NCBI GenBank assembly: GCA_002104905.1
Contig: MCFE01000491.1
Coordinates: forward strand, 1 to 64,000
Origin: Basidiobolus meristosporus CBS 931.73
Taxonomy: Eukaryota; Basidiobolomycota; Basidiobolomycetes; Basidiobolales; Basidiobolaceae
Length of the DNA: 64,000 bases
Direction: 5' to 3'
Shown here: positions 12,636 through 24,569 of the stretch, in pieces
Numbering within the stretch: position 1 is the first letter of the stretch
How the letters are laid out: each line of letters opens with the position of its first letter
Position numbers and translations under genes: made by a program
The notes under the pieces: model-generated
What the model saw: the letters and a program-made list of their open reading frames with translations, nothing else
What the model was told of the DNA's origin: nothing
Database searches by the model: none

Positions 12636-13571
12636 ATGGGCAAATGCCTTGGTATTATACTTGTGCTTATAAGTCTTGTCACACTAGCTTATGGTTCGTC
12701 TGGTGATCAGCAGCCTGTCTTTGTCAATTGCGTAGATGTTTGTGAGCAGAGCATTTGTGGTACCAATCCGACTCTCCCTCTCATTCTTCGTATTACTAGA
12801 TGGAGTTGCTTAGACAACTGCAAGTATAACTGTATGCGTCAGGCTACTGAGGCAGCTGTAGAGAGGGGTGAGGAGATCGTGCAGTATTACGGTAAATGGC
12901 CGTTCATTCGTTTGTTTGGTTTGCAAGAACCTGCCAGCGTGCTGTTTAGTGTACTCAACGGCTGGGCACATTGGCATCATTGGAGGAGAATCCAAACTCG
13001 GGTACCAGATCAGTATTTCTTGAAACCCTTCTATTTTGGTTATGCGCTTTTAGGCATGAACGCTTGGCTGTGCTCTAGCATCTTTCATTCTCGGGATAAC
13101 TCGGTAACAGAAAAGCTGGATTATTTCTCAGCGGCCTTGACCATCCTTTATGGTTTGTACATGGCCATTCTCAGGATCACGCACACAGTCAGTAGAAGAA
13201 AACAGATGATCATAGGAATTGCCCATATGATTCCCTTTATATTTCATATTAGTTACTTGAGCTTCTATAACTTTGACTATGACTACAACATGAAGGCAAA
13301 CGTCTGCATCGGTATGTTGCATAACTTGGCGTGGATCTTTCTAGCGATACGTTCCCCCAATCATCCTTACCGTTGGAGGCCCGTCGTGAGTGCCTCTTTG
13401 GTGACTTCAGCCATGATGCTGGAGCTATTTGATTTCCCGCCCCTTTTCATGGTGTTGGATGCGCATTCTCTTTGGCACGCTGCCACTATACCGATCATTT
13501 TCTATTGGTACACCTTCCTTATTGAAGATGCCTACTGGGATTCTTCTTGCGTGCATCCCAAACTGGGATAA
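12636..13571 (+). CDS. PER1: PER1/PGAP3, GPI-anchor remodelling phospholipase
   Basis: ER/Golgi multipass protein that removes the sn-2 acyl chain of GPI anchors during lipid remodelling. I prefer the ATG at 12636, which gives a clean signal peptide (MGKCLGIILVLISLVTLAYG) and about 311 aa; the frame also opens at 12570. After the signal come the lumenal Cys-rich part (CVDVCEQSICGT, SCLDNCKYNCM), then the Per1 core: YYGKWPFIRLFGLQEPAS, NAWLCSSIFHSRDNSVTEKLDYFSA-type His/Asp residues, several membrane spans, LFDFPPLF and DAHSLWHAATIP with its conserved His. The gene is intronless although most neighbours have many introns. Confidence 0.95.
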   Translation: MGKCLGIILVLISLVTLAYGSSGDQQPVFVNCVDVCEQSICGTNPTLPLILRITRWSCLDNCKYNCMRQATEAAVERGEEIVQYYGKWPFIRLFGLQEPASVLFSVLNGWAHWHHWRRIQTRVPDQYFLKPFYFGYALLGMNAWLCSSIFHSRDNSVTEKLDYFSAALTILYGLYMAILRITHTVSRRKQMIIGIAHMIPFIFHISYLSFYNFDYDYNMKANVCIGMLHNLAWIFLAIRSPNHPYRWRPVVSASLVTSAMMLELFDFPPLFMVLDAHSLWHAATIPIIFYWYTFLIEDAYWDSSCVHPKLG

Positions 13572-14012
13572 CACAACATTGGTACCTCACAACGGAAGAT
13601 ACTTTCGACATCTATGTTTCAAATATCATAATGTAATCCTACCCAGAAAAACTGTTTATGTATGCCGATGGCACGCGTTCGGTAATATTAAACTGAACCA
13701 ACCAAACTTCAAGCCCCATTATATTCCCCAAGAATGCACGAAGCTTGAAGGCATCCAACGGACTGGAAAGCCAGCCTCAACATGAGTTAGGCTGATCGAG
13801 AATATTCCTCGTCGTGACAGCTTACGAATGCCAATAAATTTACACGCTAAAAGGTACCTAAATCTTGTATAGCAATGGTATCTCCACACTCTGCAGCCAT
13901 CATTCGTGATCGAAATCTTTATTATACTGCACATGACGCTGCGCGATACAGCCGGCTGTAACTGGACGAATGGTGTTGAATGGATTCCACCATAGAAAAC
14001 GGCAGGTGGTTG
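13572..14012. other. Convergent intergenic gap
   Basis: 3' flanks of PER1 and of the PARG-like gene. No gene or repeat recognised. Confidence 0.4.
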
Positions 14013-16577
14013 CTAAGACCACATCCCAAAGAACCATTTGGAAGATCTTTTCTTCTCAGCAGGGTCGGAGTTTTGCCACAGGAACTCTTTCAAGGACACA
14101 ATAATGTCGACAATCGAGTCGGAGGATTCATCGCTCGACTCTACATTTTCACTCGGCGTGCTAACAAATCGGCTCCATACGGTATCATACAGTCGCTCGG
14201 CTTCAAGAAACGCCTCGGTGTTTTCTTTCTGGCAAGAATGGAATACAATCCGGTCGACGCCCGCCAACCTGGCTGCCAGCATTTGGATCAGATGCATCAG
14301 CACCCTGTTGCCGCCACGCCTTCCAGCTCCCCAAGCACCCGTGTGGATAATAATATAAGGCCTGTTTGATGGATTGGCATCCTCTTCCGGGAAGTCATCG
14401 TAATCCGGAGTGTAACCACACTTTTGGTAGGATTGGTAACGTGCAGCGGCGAAGCTGCAATACGCAGTTGTCAAGGCAGTACGGATGGTTTCAATGTCAT
14501 AAGCGTTGTGACCTTCAGGCGGTGAAGCCATGGAGATGAAATTACTCCGGTTGGTAGAGGTGCAGGGTTTAAACATCTTCAGAATTTTGCTGGTGCTTAG
14601 TGAAGCAAGATGCTTGTGCTGATCCGGTTGATGCGGGGACCCAGGCTCCTCCGGTATCGAGAATTCACACATTTGCGGGATATCTTGTATCAGTATCGGC
14701 GTCGACTCGCATGGCATTTCATCCGTAGAACCGGCTGCGAAGGTTTGCGGAGCCAAATTGGGAAGCTTCTTGCTTCGCTGCAGCAGAAGCTCGCGGACCG
14801 ACCCTAAAAGGGGATACTCTAGTACTTGCAACTCACCGGTAGAAGGCTCCAATTCTCCATAGTTGCCGAGCAACTGGCCGTTGGAGAAATTCACACGCCA
14901 TGTACACCCCTTGGGGTCAGTGGGTGAAGTAAGGTAATCCTCATCCAACCGAATCTTCAGTGAATATCCAGCATCTTGATAAAACGCGCGGCTTGGTAGA
15001 GCTTTTGGCGGGCTCCAACGAGAAATCTCCACTATCCAGTCGCCTGGTTGATGGGTCTTGGAGGAAAACTGGTTGAATACGGCCAGCTTGGTTTTATTGG
15101 TAAACTTGGGCGGATAAATAGTATAGAGCTCATTTGCTGCAATATACTCCGAGATAATAAGATGATCCTCTGCTTTAAATAGCAATGGAAGCACTGGCCC
15201 TTCAGGCTCGTCTTCGGAGTCAGAATCGCCATAGAGACGATCGTCTTTCTCGATATCTTGGGGATTCTCTGGATCAGTGGGCTGGCTTTGGCTGATGTCG
15301 CTCTCAAGGCACTGAACTGTTTTCGGCAGCTCCTCGCCGAACGGGCCTTCTGGTTTGGACTGGTCCGGAATCACTCTGTATTTATCCTCAGGGTTCAGTA
15401 TCTGTTCATTCTCTTTCTGTGAGCATGGAGCCACAGGTGGATCTATCTTCAGACTTTCTAAAGCTAGCACGTTGTCGGCTAGAATTTCCTGAGTCTGAAT
15501 GTGATCTGCTGGTCGTGGGCGATCGTCGACAATATCGTTTAGTGGTTCTACCTTGGTAGGTATCGTGTATGAAGATGGAGGAAGATGCACCGATTCATTG
15601 AGCTGTTGTGGTACCTTGATTTCCTCAGCATTCGTAGGGGGGAGTTCATGAGTACGCACGACTTCGGGGACGGATTGGGGCTCCTTGAGATGCTCCGCAC
15701 CGGAAATTGCGGCTAATAGGCCACTTTGCGGAGAGTATACATTCGCCGATAGCGGTGTGGAGATACCAAGTTCACTGGGCGAGGACAAAAGTGAACTTGG
15801 CTCCCACTTGTTTCGCAGTTCGTTTTCAGAATGGCTTAGGTCCTGAGGAAACGGTGAGTGGTTGTGATTTCCAACTTCTACCATTGGCATCGTTTCGTTT
15901 TGGTGAGGGAAAGTGCTTTGTGTATTAGGGAAACTATAGTTGCTGGGTTGCTTGGAAGCACTGTTCCAAGGAGATGGCATACTTTCTGGCCACGATGTCG
16001 GCGAATTCTCGAACGCAAAGGCATCCTGATCAATATAACCCTCTCTTAGGTGGGTCGAAGCATGGAGATTCGACGTTTCCACTTCCAAAGATACGGGATT
16101 TTCTGGGAAATGGCCGTTCGAAACCGCAAAGCTCGGCACAGGCATGCTATAGAATTCCGAGGTGTCCCTGGCGTATTGCTGTTCAGTATATCCCGGTATT
16201 TGTGGCATTGGCATATAGCCGGGCGAAAAATGCCCCAGGGTCGCCTCTTGCTCCTGATAGGCAAAAGTGTTCGCATGATGTGTATTCAAGCTTTCATATG
16301 TGGTAGGGATTTCCGCATATGGTGAAGAAACCTGTGGCTCTGGGAATTGCGGAGTCGACCCATGTAGGGAAGAGCTGTGTTCCTGGGTAGTGAATTGGAA
16401 GGAACTTTCCCTGTAGTAACTTTGAAATTGTTTCTCCCGGCGATTCTGGTTGAATCCCTGCATTGCAACTGAATTTGAAGATAGTGAAAGAGATCTTATT
16501 GTGGTGAGATACGCGGTCAGATACCCTCTAAGAATAACACTACGACATGCACCCTGGAATTTCCTCGGTGCACCCAT
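14013..16577 (-). CDS. PARG-like protein with long disordered N terminus
   Basis: Single exon, up to 854 codons. Met40 (ATG near 16460, MQGFNQNRREK...) is a credible alternative start. Residues 40-440 are Ser/Pro/Gln-rich and probably disordered, ending in an acidic patch (DSDSEDEPE). The C-terminal half resembles the poly(ADP-ribose) glycohydrolase/macrodomain fold. WRVNFSNGQLLGNYGELE matches the PARG VDFAN...GGG strand-loop, and IIIHTGAWGAGRRGGNRVL matches the PARG TGNWGCGAFGG segment, followed by LIQMLAARLAGVDRIVFHS. The catalytic Gly-Gly-Gly...Gln-Glu-Glu signature is not seen; that place reads PSTGELQVLEYP. Similar proteins occur in bacteria and fungi as uncharacterised PARG relatives (recollection, unchecked). 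Hydrolase activity is doubtful; ADP-ribose binding is possible. Confidence 0.7.
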   Translation of the reverse strand: MGAPRKFQGACRSVILRGYLTAYLTTIRSLSLSSNSVAMQGFNQNRREKQFQSYYRESSFQFTTQEHSSSLHGSTPQFPEPQVSSPYAEIPTTYESLNTHHANTFAYQEQEATLGHFSPGYMPMPQIPGYTEQQYARDTSEFYSMPVPSFAVSNGHFPENPVSLEVETSNLHASTHLREGYIDQDAFAFENSPTSWPESMPSPWNSASKQPSNYSFPNTQSTFPHQNETMPMVEVGNHNHSPFPQDLSHSENELRNKWEPSSLLSSPSELGISTPLSANVYSPQSGLLAAISGAEHLKEPQSVPEVVRTHELPPTNAEEIKVPQQLNESVHLPPSSYTIPTKVEPLNDIVDDRPRPADHIQTQEILADNVLALESLKIDPPVAPCSQKENEQILNPEDKYRVIPDQSKPEGPFGEELPKTVQCLESDISQSQPTDPENPQDIEKDDRLYGDSDSEDEPEGPVLPLLFKAEDHLIISEYIAANELYTIYPPKFTNKTKLAVFNQFSSKTHQPGDWIVEISRWSPPKALPSRAFYQDAGYSLKIRLDEDYLTSPTDPKGCTWRVNFSNGQLLGNYGELEPSTGELQVLEYPLLGSVRELLLQRSKKLPNLAPQTFAAGSTDEMPCESTPILIQDIPQMCEFSIPEEPGSPHQPDQHKHLASLSTSKILKMFKPCTSTNRSNFISMASPPEGHNAYDIETIRTALTTAYCSFAAARYQSYQKCGYTPDYDDFPEEDANPSNRPYIIIHTGAWGAGRRGGNRVLMHLIQMLAARLAGVDRIVFHSCQKENTEAFLEAERLYDTVWSRFVSTPSENVESSDESSDSIVDIIVSLKEFLWQNSDPAEKKRSSKWFFGMWS

Positions 16578-17108
16578 TTTGTGGATTTATTGGGTTTCCC
16601 AAAAACCCAGATATAATCAATTCCTAGAATCCAACATTGTTCTGGATCAAGAGGAGGCCATAACTCATCAGTTCTGTAGATCCCAGGTGGCTAAATATCA
16701 TCCTCGGTGCAGAATTATACAGCGCTTGGACTAAGAAACACACTCATCCAGTTTTCGCACAAATTGGCTTGATACTGTTTTATATATAGCAAACAGAAGG
16801 CAGAAATAGGAAAAATGATATATGACGAAAAGTGACCAAAGATTTGTGTTTAGAAAGATAGAAAGAATGGTTCTATATATACAAAAGAAAGGCGCGGAGC
16901 GGCTCCGACAAAATGAAATGATTGAACTTGCGCGTGCTCAAGTGGCGAGGTGAAGCTGATGCGTGATGTATTCGTGTAACTAAAATGACCTCGCGGACCA
17001 GGCTATATCGCCCATACGAGTAGTATTTGCAGACCTTGGTCCACTGTTGTCCCGTTGCGACGCAGACATTGGAAGCAATAGATAGGACATCTATTTCAGG
17101 GACTGCAT
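16578..17108. other. Intergenic gap
   Basis: Contains the 5' flank of the PARG-like gene and the 3' flank of the phosphodiesterase gene. No feature recognised. Confidence 0.4.
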
Positions 17109-19739
17109 TCAGAAAGTCTCGGCCATTATAGGAATGATTGGCTCTATGTAGATTGTATCAGCATTGGAAGCAGCAGTCCCAGCACTGTCTCCAGATATTG
17201 AGTTCTCATTGTGGTCCATTGCACTGTGTGTTTGGTACCCATGGTCACGGATATGCTCCCAAGTGGCAATGTTGCTTTGGATCTTGCCCACGCAATAAGA
17301 CATTTCTGAACAGCCCGACGTTGCAATAATTAGCATTGGGCCCCAAGCTGGATGAAGAGGGTAGCAATCCAACATACCTGGTATCATATCGCCAACAACC
17401 TGAAACAAAGGAAGGGCTAGCTTTCCTATGAAATCGATTTGCCCTTGAGCACGAACAGTTTCGGATTGTTCCGGGTCCATATTGATAGGATACCCCATTC
17501 GCTCTTCTAGGGAAGCCTGCAAAGAGCATCATTAGTATTGCGTCACCAGGGACCAACAGACATGCACGTACTTGATCCTTCAGTTCGTTCATTAAACAGT
17601 CGGTCCACCTGGAGGCGACATGGAATGAGCGAGCCTTGAAAAGTCGTTAGCTGTCAGATGGAAGATGCCACTCAACTGTAAAGACTAACCGCGTTGCTGA
17701 TATCAGAACACTTCAGGATAGCGGAGCAGAAAAGGATCTTTTCCCGCATAGGGTCCAATATAGAGGTCGATCCTAGCCGGCTGTTTTGCTCCGTAAAAGA
17801 TCGGATGTACTCGAAATGGGCACTCATGTCGGTAGCCAGTATCGAGTTCACAACCAATTTACGAAAATCTGGGGCAACTGATGAGCAAAGGCCTAGTCCC
17901 AGTCAGAGATCGAAGAGAATACATACCTTTGAATTCTCCGGTGGATTGGTCCCCAAAGAAGTTGAACCCATGCTTCTTCATCAAAAGAAACAATGAAGTA
18001 GTGTGGTAATTTTCGAGCACAGCTTGATCGTTGTATAGTAATGCCAGGGGGGTTTGTGCATTTATCATATATGCATTATTTACACCAGGGTGGCCTAAAT
18101 CGTGAGCCAGGCTAGAGACTAGCAAGGCAAACACGTCATTAGGAGTCAGGAACTCGTGTATTCTCCGCTTTACTTCTGCGCTTGATCCTGTGTTCAAGCG
18201 TGGACAGTTGCTCCCAGAAGACCCAAGGAGCCCAACATTCTTCAGTGTGTAGTATGTCGCTTGAAGAACATCAACCGCATGATAAAAGTTATGATATGGG
18301 TTGGGATTACTATAGGCAGCACGGATGGCTAGGATGAACCTTTGAAGTACATCTGAGGCGGTCACATTAGCATCTGTCAGATTCCTGATCAAACAACACT
18401 ACTTACCGTTTGAAACGGTAACATTTTGCAATCCACTCACTGCCAAACTGTCCTCGAATGCAATCAAGATGCATCGAAGAAGATCATCTTCGGAGTAATC
18501 ATAAGGGCAAAAATCCCAATCAGAGTACTGCTGCCGCAAGTACGACATGCGCTCTTGGGAGGCGATAGTGTCCAGTCTAGAAAAGACACTTAGTGGGCCA
18601 GCACTACAATCCACGAAACGAATGGCGTATCCAAGTTACCTGGGGAACTTCGTGATGTTGATGTGATGAAACGGCGGCGCATAGTGATTGATAATCATTT
18701 CTTCAAGCCTAAGAAAGCAGTTGAATATGTGGACCGGATTGGTGATAAATGCTCTATGTTCGCAAGTACCATTCATCACGCGAAAATGCCAAGTTCAATC
18801 TTTCCTCGATGTTGTGAAGGTCTCCCACCGGAATACTATGCTTCGCAGTCCCCACTGCAACCTCGTCTCCACTATCAGGGGAGCGTACAGGTTTTTTGTA
18901 CCTGGTTGAGTTCTGGGACCGTGTTAATATTAGCTAACAACAGAAGCGAAGTCACAAAACCCAGTACCAGCCAGAGCGTTTTGATAACCTGCGAAGACAC
19001 AGGCTTGATGAGATAATCAGCAGCTCCAAGGTCCAGACAGGTGGCCATTAGTTGCGGGGAATCATTTCGGGAGAGTGCTGTTACAAGAGCCAATTAACCA
19101 TCAAAATACTTGCTCACACACAGAAATACTGCTACCTATTGGGATGACATCGGCTATTATTCCCAAGTCTATCTCTTTGAGGACCACTTTTAAGAACTCA
19201 ATGCCGTACAGTATGTTGGAGGTGTCTTTGGGCTCAAAGCCGCTCTCATAGGACGAAGGATATACATTGTCGTCCCGGTTGAAAGTATGGTGGTCGAGGT
19301 CTACAAGAAGGATAGTATATCCGAACTGAGCAGGTGGCTGGCTGTGCAAGTAGGACATGGCTTCATTGCCAGAAGCAACTGCAGTTACTGCGAACGAAGG
19401 TAAGAATAGGGATACACGATAGCATGCTCAGCGAGTGCAAATACCTTGCTTGTATGTCTCCAAGAGCTGTTGAATGAACTCGGTTGCCTCGCGTGCTTCG
19501 CGCCTCGAAGACCTCCGACTGATTTGAGTGTTTGCGAATTCGCCGGAATAAAAACTACTCTGGTGCTCCTCGACGGTGGGCGAAGGCTGGGGAGAGCCGT
19601 ATGGGGTGACGTGATATGTACCTGATACGTAGACACTATCCACCAAAAGAATGGCACAGCCGTTCGAGCCAGGAGTGGGGAAAGTAGGTATGGCCGGTGA
19701 AAGTGGAGCTCTACCACGTCTCAGAAAAGACATATGCAT
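17109..19739 (-). CDS. Receiver domain-cyclic nucleotide phosphodiesterase fusion (RegA-like)
   Basis: Eleven exons (19739-19445, 19387-19136, 19077-18968, 18912-18770, 18708-18640, 18576-18407, 18352-17927, 17877-17690, 17634-17572, 17516-17378, 17305-17109) give 683 aa. Residues about 15-220 form a response-regulator receiver. Visible are beta1 CAILLVDS, VTAVASGNEAMSYL, the phospho-acceptor strand YTILLVDLDHH, beta4 VIPIALSRNDSP and the Lys strand GAADYLIKPV. Residues about 300-640 are a class I PDE: PYHNFYHAVDVLQ, SSLAHDLGHPGVNNAYMI, LENYHTTSLF, ILATDMSAHF, ILKCSDISNA and FQVVGDMIP, so all metal-binding His/Asp positions are kept. The order matches Dictyostelium RegA, where phosphorelay input activates cAMP hydrolysis. 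The receiver has two long low-complexity inserts, and beta1 carries Asp-Ser rather than an acidic pair. Substrate (cAMP) and regulation are inferred from RegA. Confidence 0.9.
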
Positions 19740-22389
19740 TGGAGAATTTCAAGAACGAGAGAGAGAGAAACAAGGATATTCAACCTTAGAGATTTATTCC
19801 CCAGTGAGTTGCTTCGTTTTCAGCGGCAGTAAGTAGGTGACCGATACAAGCGATAAACCAAGTCTGGGAAAATAGAAAAAATAGGAAGCGGAGTGAATGA
19901 GTAGCAGAGAAAAGAAAAGCAAATGGAAGATAAAAAATAGGGACTAGTACTGATTTGGGGCTCACAATCTGATACAGGCGGCATGTACTCCAATCGTTAC
20001 TTTAAGAATAAGCAATTCCATTTTAAATTCAGGTGGGACTTGGATCAATTTGACTGAATAGTCATGTAGGATTCAGATAAGGAAATCCATCCCACCTAAA
20101 GGGCATACAGAATCAGTTATCAAAATGGCCTTGATCGTCGTGACATGATGGCTTGGGAGAGATACAATAGGAAATCTTGTTTTGGTGATTGCTTTGTTGG
20201 AAGCACAACGGGCTGCCTTGTGTGTAGGAAGCCATGTCCATTGGCGTTACAGTCTCTCAAGCCACAAGCCTCCACCGACCTCTGAGCCTGAGGATTTCGC
20301 GGTTTCCATGATGGTGGAACAGCCTTTGTACCCCGATTCTCCACAATCAAGGATTTCTATTTGCTTTCCAATCATGATGGTGCTTCACAAAGCCAATGCC
20401 ACGTTTTCCCATCATCGTCCCGGCTATACCTTTATTATACCTGATTGGCGCGCTCCATCTGGGCAATTGCCATTTTCGACCACAGCAGATTTGTCTATAT
20501 GCAGATGCCCGCTATTCTTGGAATCAGGCAAGTAGAGATTGAATCTCATTAGTCCCATGTGGAAGTGTTGATGCATACGCCGATATTGGTGCTTGACTAG
20601 TCTCACCTCTAGGATATACTGCATGGCGGCTGTCATGTTTGGAAGCTCACCATCAATTGTGAATGCGTTGTGCGGGGAGAGCCAGCGTCAGGAACGATGC
20701 TGGATTGAAAGCGCAGCAGGTGTATGGAGCCGTTATCACCAGTATCAGCTCAGGTGACCATGAGAATATACCACTACTCCATACCATATGGAATCTATGT
20801 AATACGAATCAGGCTACTGGAAATCATTCGACTAGCAGAGTCTCTATCATATGATGATGACGTTTTGGCCAACCTCCACGTGGTTTCCATTCCCAATGGC
20901 CAAGACGGCGGAGTACCTAGCTGTCTCAACCCAGCTCGTTCTTTGATTATCTATGTCTCTACCATCCAGCCACAAAGAGCCAGACAGCTGAGTTGTAGAA
21001 CATACGCGCGGCCAGTGACCTACGTGCTCTGCGCTGCCATCCTGAAATGCGGCAGGCAGCTGTCGCCCCTATCCAAGGTCATATTTAACGATATCGGGAA
21101 ACCTCGTCTAAATCACCTTTAGAGCCATTTGATTTGACGGATGTTGTCAATTTCCATGAGGGGATTGCTACTCTATTGAAACCGCTAAAATATTGACTTA
21201 CACAAAGATACAAATATGGTTGCCCATCTTCCTAATTGGGTCCTGGGCAAATGCATGATTGGCTGTAGCCCACACACTGATGGCCAATTCCTGAAAAAGA
21301 ACGAGGAGTCGGGGCAGCGCTCTTGTACGCTTGGCCTTGGAAAAACTGGATATTGGCAGCTTGGTAACAGTCGTCAGTTACCAAAGACCAGAAATATCCT
21401 GGACAAGAGCCTCTAGGCCTTGTCTTTGAAGGTGATCATGGCTTCTTCGAATTGGCCCCCATTCCGGTATGCCGAGAGCTACATGTATGGTGGAGATGCG
21501 TGCTAGGCTATGATCAGAATCTCATCTACATTTTCCTGTGATCGGGAAGTCATTTGGCTAGATGTAGATTATATGATATGTCAGCAGATGAGTTGCCTAA
21601 AATGTATTCCACTTCAACGAAACATTCTCCCTCAACAGTGAGGAAGATTCGCATCCCATGGTCTTTGTTTGCTACGAATGGAAATGGAGTAGGCTCTATC
21701 CTCCTTTAGACCAATTGATGATAGCCTGAAGTTCCATCGCTAGGGGATCGATTCGTGTTTGATTGAGCTGTATTAATGTGCTGCCGCAAAAATAGTTGGG
21801 GAAGCAGCATAATAGCGATGAAGGGAACTATTTGCGCCAATCTTCATCAGTGGTCAGGGGCTAAAGGTAAGATCAAGGTTGAACAACCGTGTTAAACATT
21901 TCATTAAACATTGCAGGTTTCAGGCTAGCGAATTCGGCCAAGTAGTTTATTATAGGGGTAGAGCTAATTTGTCAGTTGGTTATCACCCTACAAATGCAGA
22001 TTCAGCAAGCCCAGGGAGGGAGGGAGTTTTTGCTCGAAAGGCATCCAATTGCCATGACGAACTCTGTAGCTGATTGGCCTGCTGATGGCACACGTCTGGG
22101 TGATTTCAGAGAACACCCAATGGCCATGTTGATCACGTTGGAAAGGCGAGCAATCAAGGCAAATGCTGTTGACCAAGTTGTATGCGGCCACACAGTATGC
22201 CACCAGTGCAAAAAGGGGATCTGGTTTGCTTTGCTGCTTACAACCTCTCAAATGGCATCAACAGTAGACTCCAGTTTATTTGGGACATGCATCTGGTAAG
22301 CTCCAGGGTTGCCATTGCCCTGATTTTTAAGCTCTAGAACTGGACCATCATTTCATTGCCTAAGCTATTTACCATATAAAAATATCAAA

Positions 22390-22640
22390 CTTGGATTTTG
22401 TATTGTTTCTGCTGGTATTTTTCGATCAACTTCTCAAGTGTGAATATCATTGAGATAGTGAGCTGACTGTTACCACATTTGGTATGATGATTACTCAGGC
22501 ACAACACTCTCCAAGACATATGTCTACTTGTCCTCAAGAAGGCTAGGGCTAGGGTTAGATCCTGAAAGTTGTAACTTTGAGGACACGTATTTCTGCTGGG
22601 ATTCTGCTGATATTTGGTGAGTTTTTGGACCATAATGTGA
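22390..22640 (+). repeat. Dispersed repeat R2, copy 1
   Basis: About 250 bp resembling 54960-55240 in the same orientation. Shared blocks include the surroundings of ATTTGGTATGA, ATATGTCTRCTTGTC, TGAAAGTTGTAA and a TCTGCTGATATT-like motif. Ends unresolved and no coding capacity. The block includes a short GGGCTAGGGTTAG run near 22545. Confidence 0.55.
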
Positions 22641-22781
22641 CTACCTATTTAGTTTCAAAGTCTGATGAGCTTTTAACTGTACTTATTTGTATTTTATTCC
22701 TGATAATCTTAATGCCAAAGTATGTTGCAAGATCATAGGTAGTATTGTAAGATATTCATTGTTTCATTGAGCTCAACTATG

Positions 22782-23110
22782 TTACAAATTTCGTAATTAC
22801 ACCTACAATATTCACTTGGTCACCTAGATCATAGTCTACAAATCTTAGAGAATTCTGGCCAAATTCATTGTCGGGATTTACTTGGAATATTTCACTAAAA
22901 GATCAGGTATCCAGGTTATAAGTTGTCCAAACAGCCCCAAACTTAACACATATTTTTGGGACCTTCCTAAACATAATATAAATATTACTTTTACATTCAA
23001 TGAGTCATTAAGTGAAAACCACATAATCTACTTGTTCCCCGAATTACTTCCAATTTCTCCAACACTTTTACAACAAAATAGAGTATTTATATTTTTGGGG
23101 GAACATTGTA
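22782..23110 (+). repeat. Dispersed repeat R1, copy 1
   Basis: AT-rich repeat of about 330 bp aligned by eye with 41060-41450 (same strand) and 58480-58715 (opposite strand). Shared anchors are CTACAAATCTTAGARAATTC, GGGACCTTCCTA and AAAGYCACATAATCTAC. No protein coding; type (MITE, SINE or deleted element) unknown. Confidence 0.65.
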
Positions 23111-24569
23111 ATGCTAATGATTGGTAAGTTTGAGAAAAGATCACAGGAGGTGGTGTGCAGAGTATAGGGGCTTTTGGATGGGTTTGATAATGTGCCAACT
23201 TCCAGGTCTTCACTAGTTCTTGGAATAAACGAATATCTTACAAACCAAATATCAAGTAAATAAATAGGATCTTAAGGTATGTGAGTAGTTTAAGGTGTAA
23301 GCTAAATATTTACAACACTTAAAATATTGCAGAGACATTCAAAGGAGATATGAGCAGTCAGGTTAACATGGATATTTCTAGGACTTGGAATAGCCTGAAT
23401 CATGGTGAAGCTCATAACATTCTACAATAAATACTTTACCATCAGTCAATAAAATCAATCAGCGTAAAGTCACTTTCCCTGTATTCTATATCGCCTCTAA
23501 TCTCCACTTGGTTCAGATCTTCCATTCCGATCAAGTTATGCAACTGAATCATTGTGTATGAGTATCCTGCAAGGTCGCGGTAATGCCTCTAGATTCTAGT
23601 TGCCTTGTATTATGCTTAGTGCCTGGGAATGGCCAGTGTCAGTGCTGGTAAACTAGTATTTGGAGTTTTTTGGAGCCAGCCTATGAAAATCCTCAAAAAT
23701 TCAAATCTTGTTGGCCATACACGCTTCAGGAAATCGGGGTTAAAGGCAATATTAAGTATAACACCGTTTGATATTTACGCTCTCGCAGCTACACGTGATA
23801 TTTGCGAAGTATAATACCCAGCTACTAGCATTGTCACAAGCTATTGGCAGTATATAATCTTTGGTTGCAACTTAGAATTCCGTCGGAGCACCAGATGAAT
23901 GGGGTATGAGCAATAGCAAGATCAGAAAACCGGCAAGTTTGAGATGTTTGCCAGCGATGGTATTAGGTAGTGCGCTTATCAAAGTAGCTACTATCTAATA
24001 TGATCTGTGAAGTACTGAAGCAACATACACTACCATTAGTCTTGAGGCAAATCTCGTATTCACTAATCACGCAACTTGCCAGCTTCTGAGGTATCGGAGT
24101 TACATGAGCCAATTTGACAATCAATCCCCATATCCAAAGAATCATATCACCAAAGTCAAATATATGCTGGTGAGCATTTAAGTGATTCCCTCCCAAAATC
24201 GTCAGATTTGGGGGTAATTGTGACTTATCAGTGATCATCAACAGCTAAGCCCAAGAAGCTGATAGCTGTGGCTTTGCGAGCATAGGATTCATCAGCCAAT
24301 TGGAGGAAGAGGCTAAGCCAAATTCAAGAATATTTGGAGCAATGGTATTAGAGATTGCAGAATTCATGTAGGCTTTGCGACTAAGGGTTCTCCGATGTAT
24401 GTTAAATAGGCATCTTAAGAGTGTGAGAATACAGAACAGCAACAGCAACAGCGTACTATTCCTGAGTTGTTATTACCGACGATATACCCACTATAACGAG
24501 GGCAACAATTTTATTCCCAAAAGTTAACAATACCCTGCCAAGACTCCTCCAAGTATCGCAACACACACA

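Larger units (their letters stand above)
19740..24569. other. Long gene-poor stretch with decayed repeats
   Basis: No gene recognised in 4.8 kb. Several open frames of 60-130 codons lack domains and splice partners. 22.3-24.4 kb is AT-rich and holds copies of two dispersed repeats listed separately. The rest looks like old, unrecognisable transposon or intergenic DNA. Confidence 0.5.
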
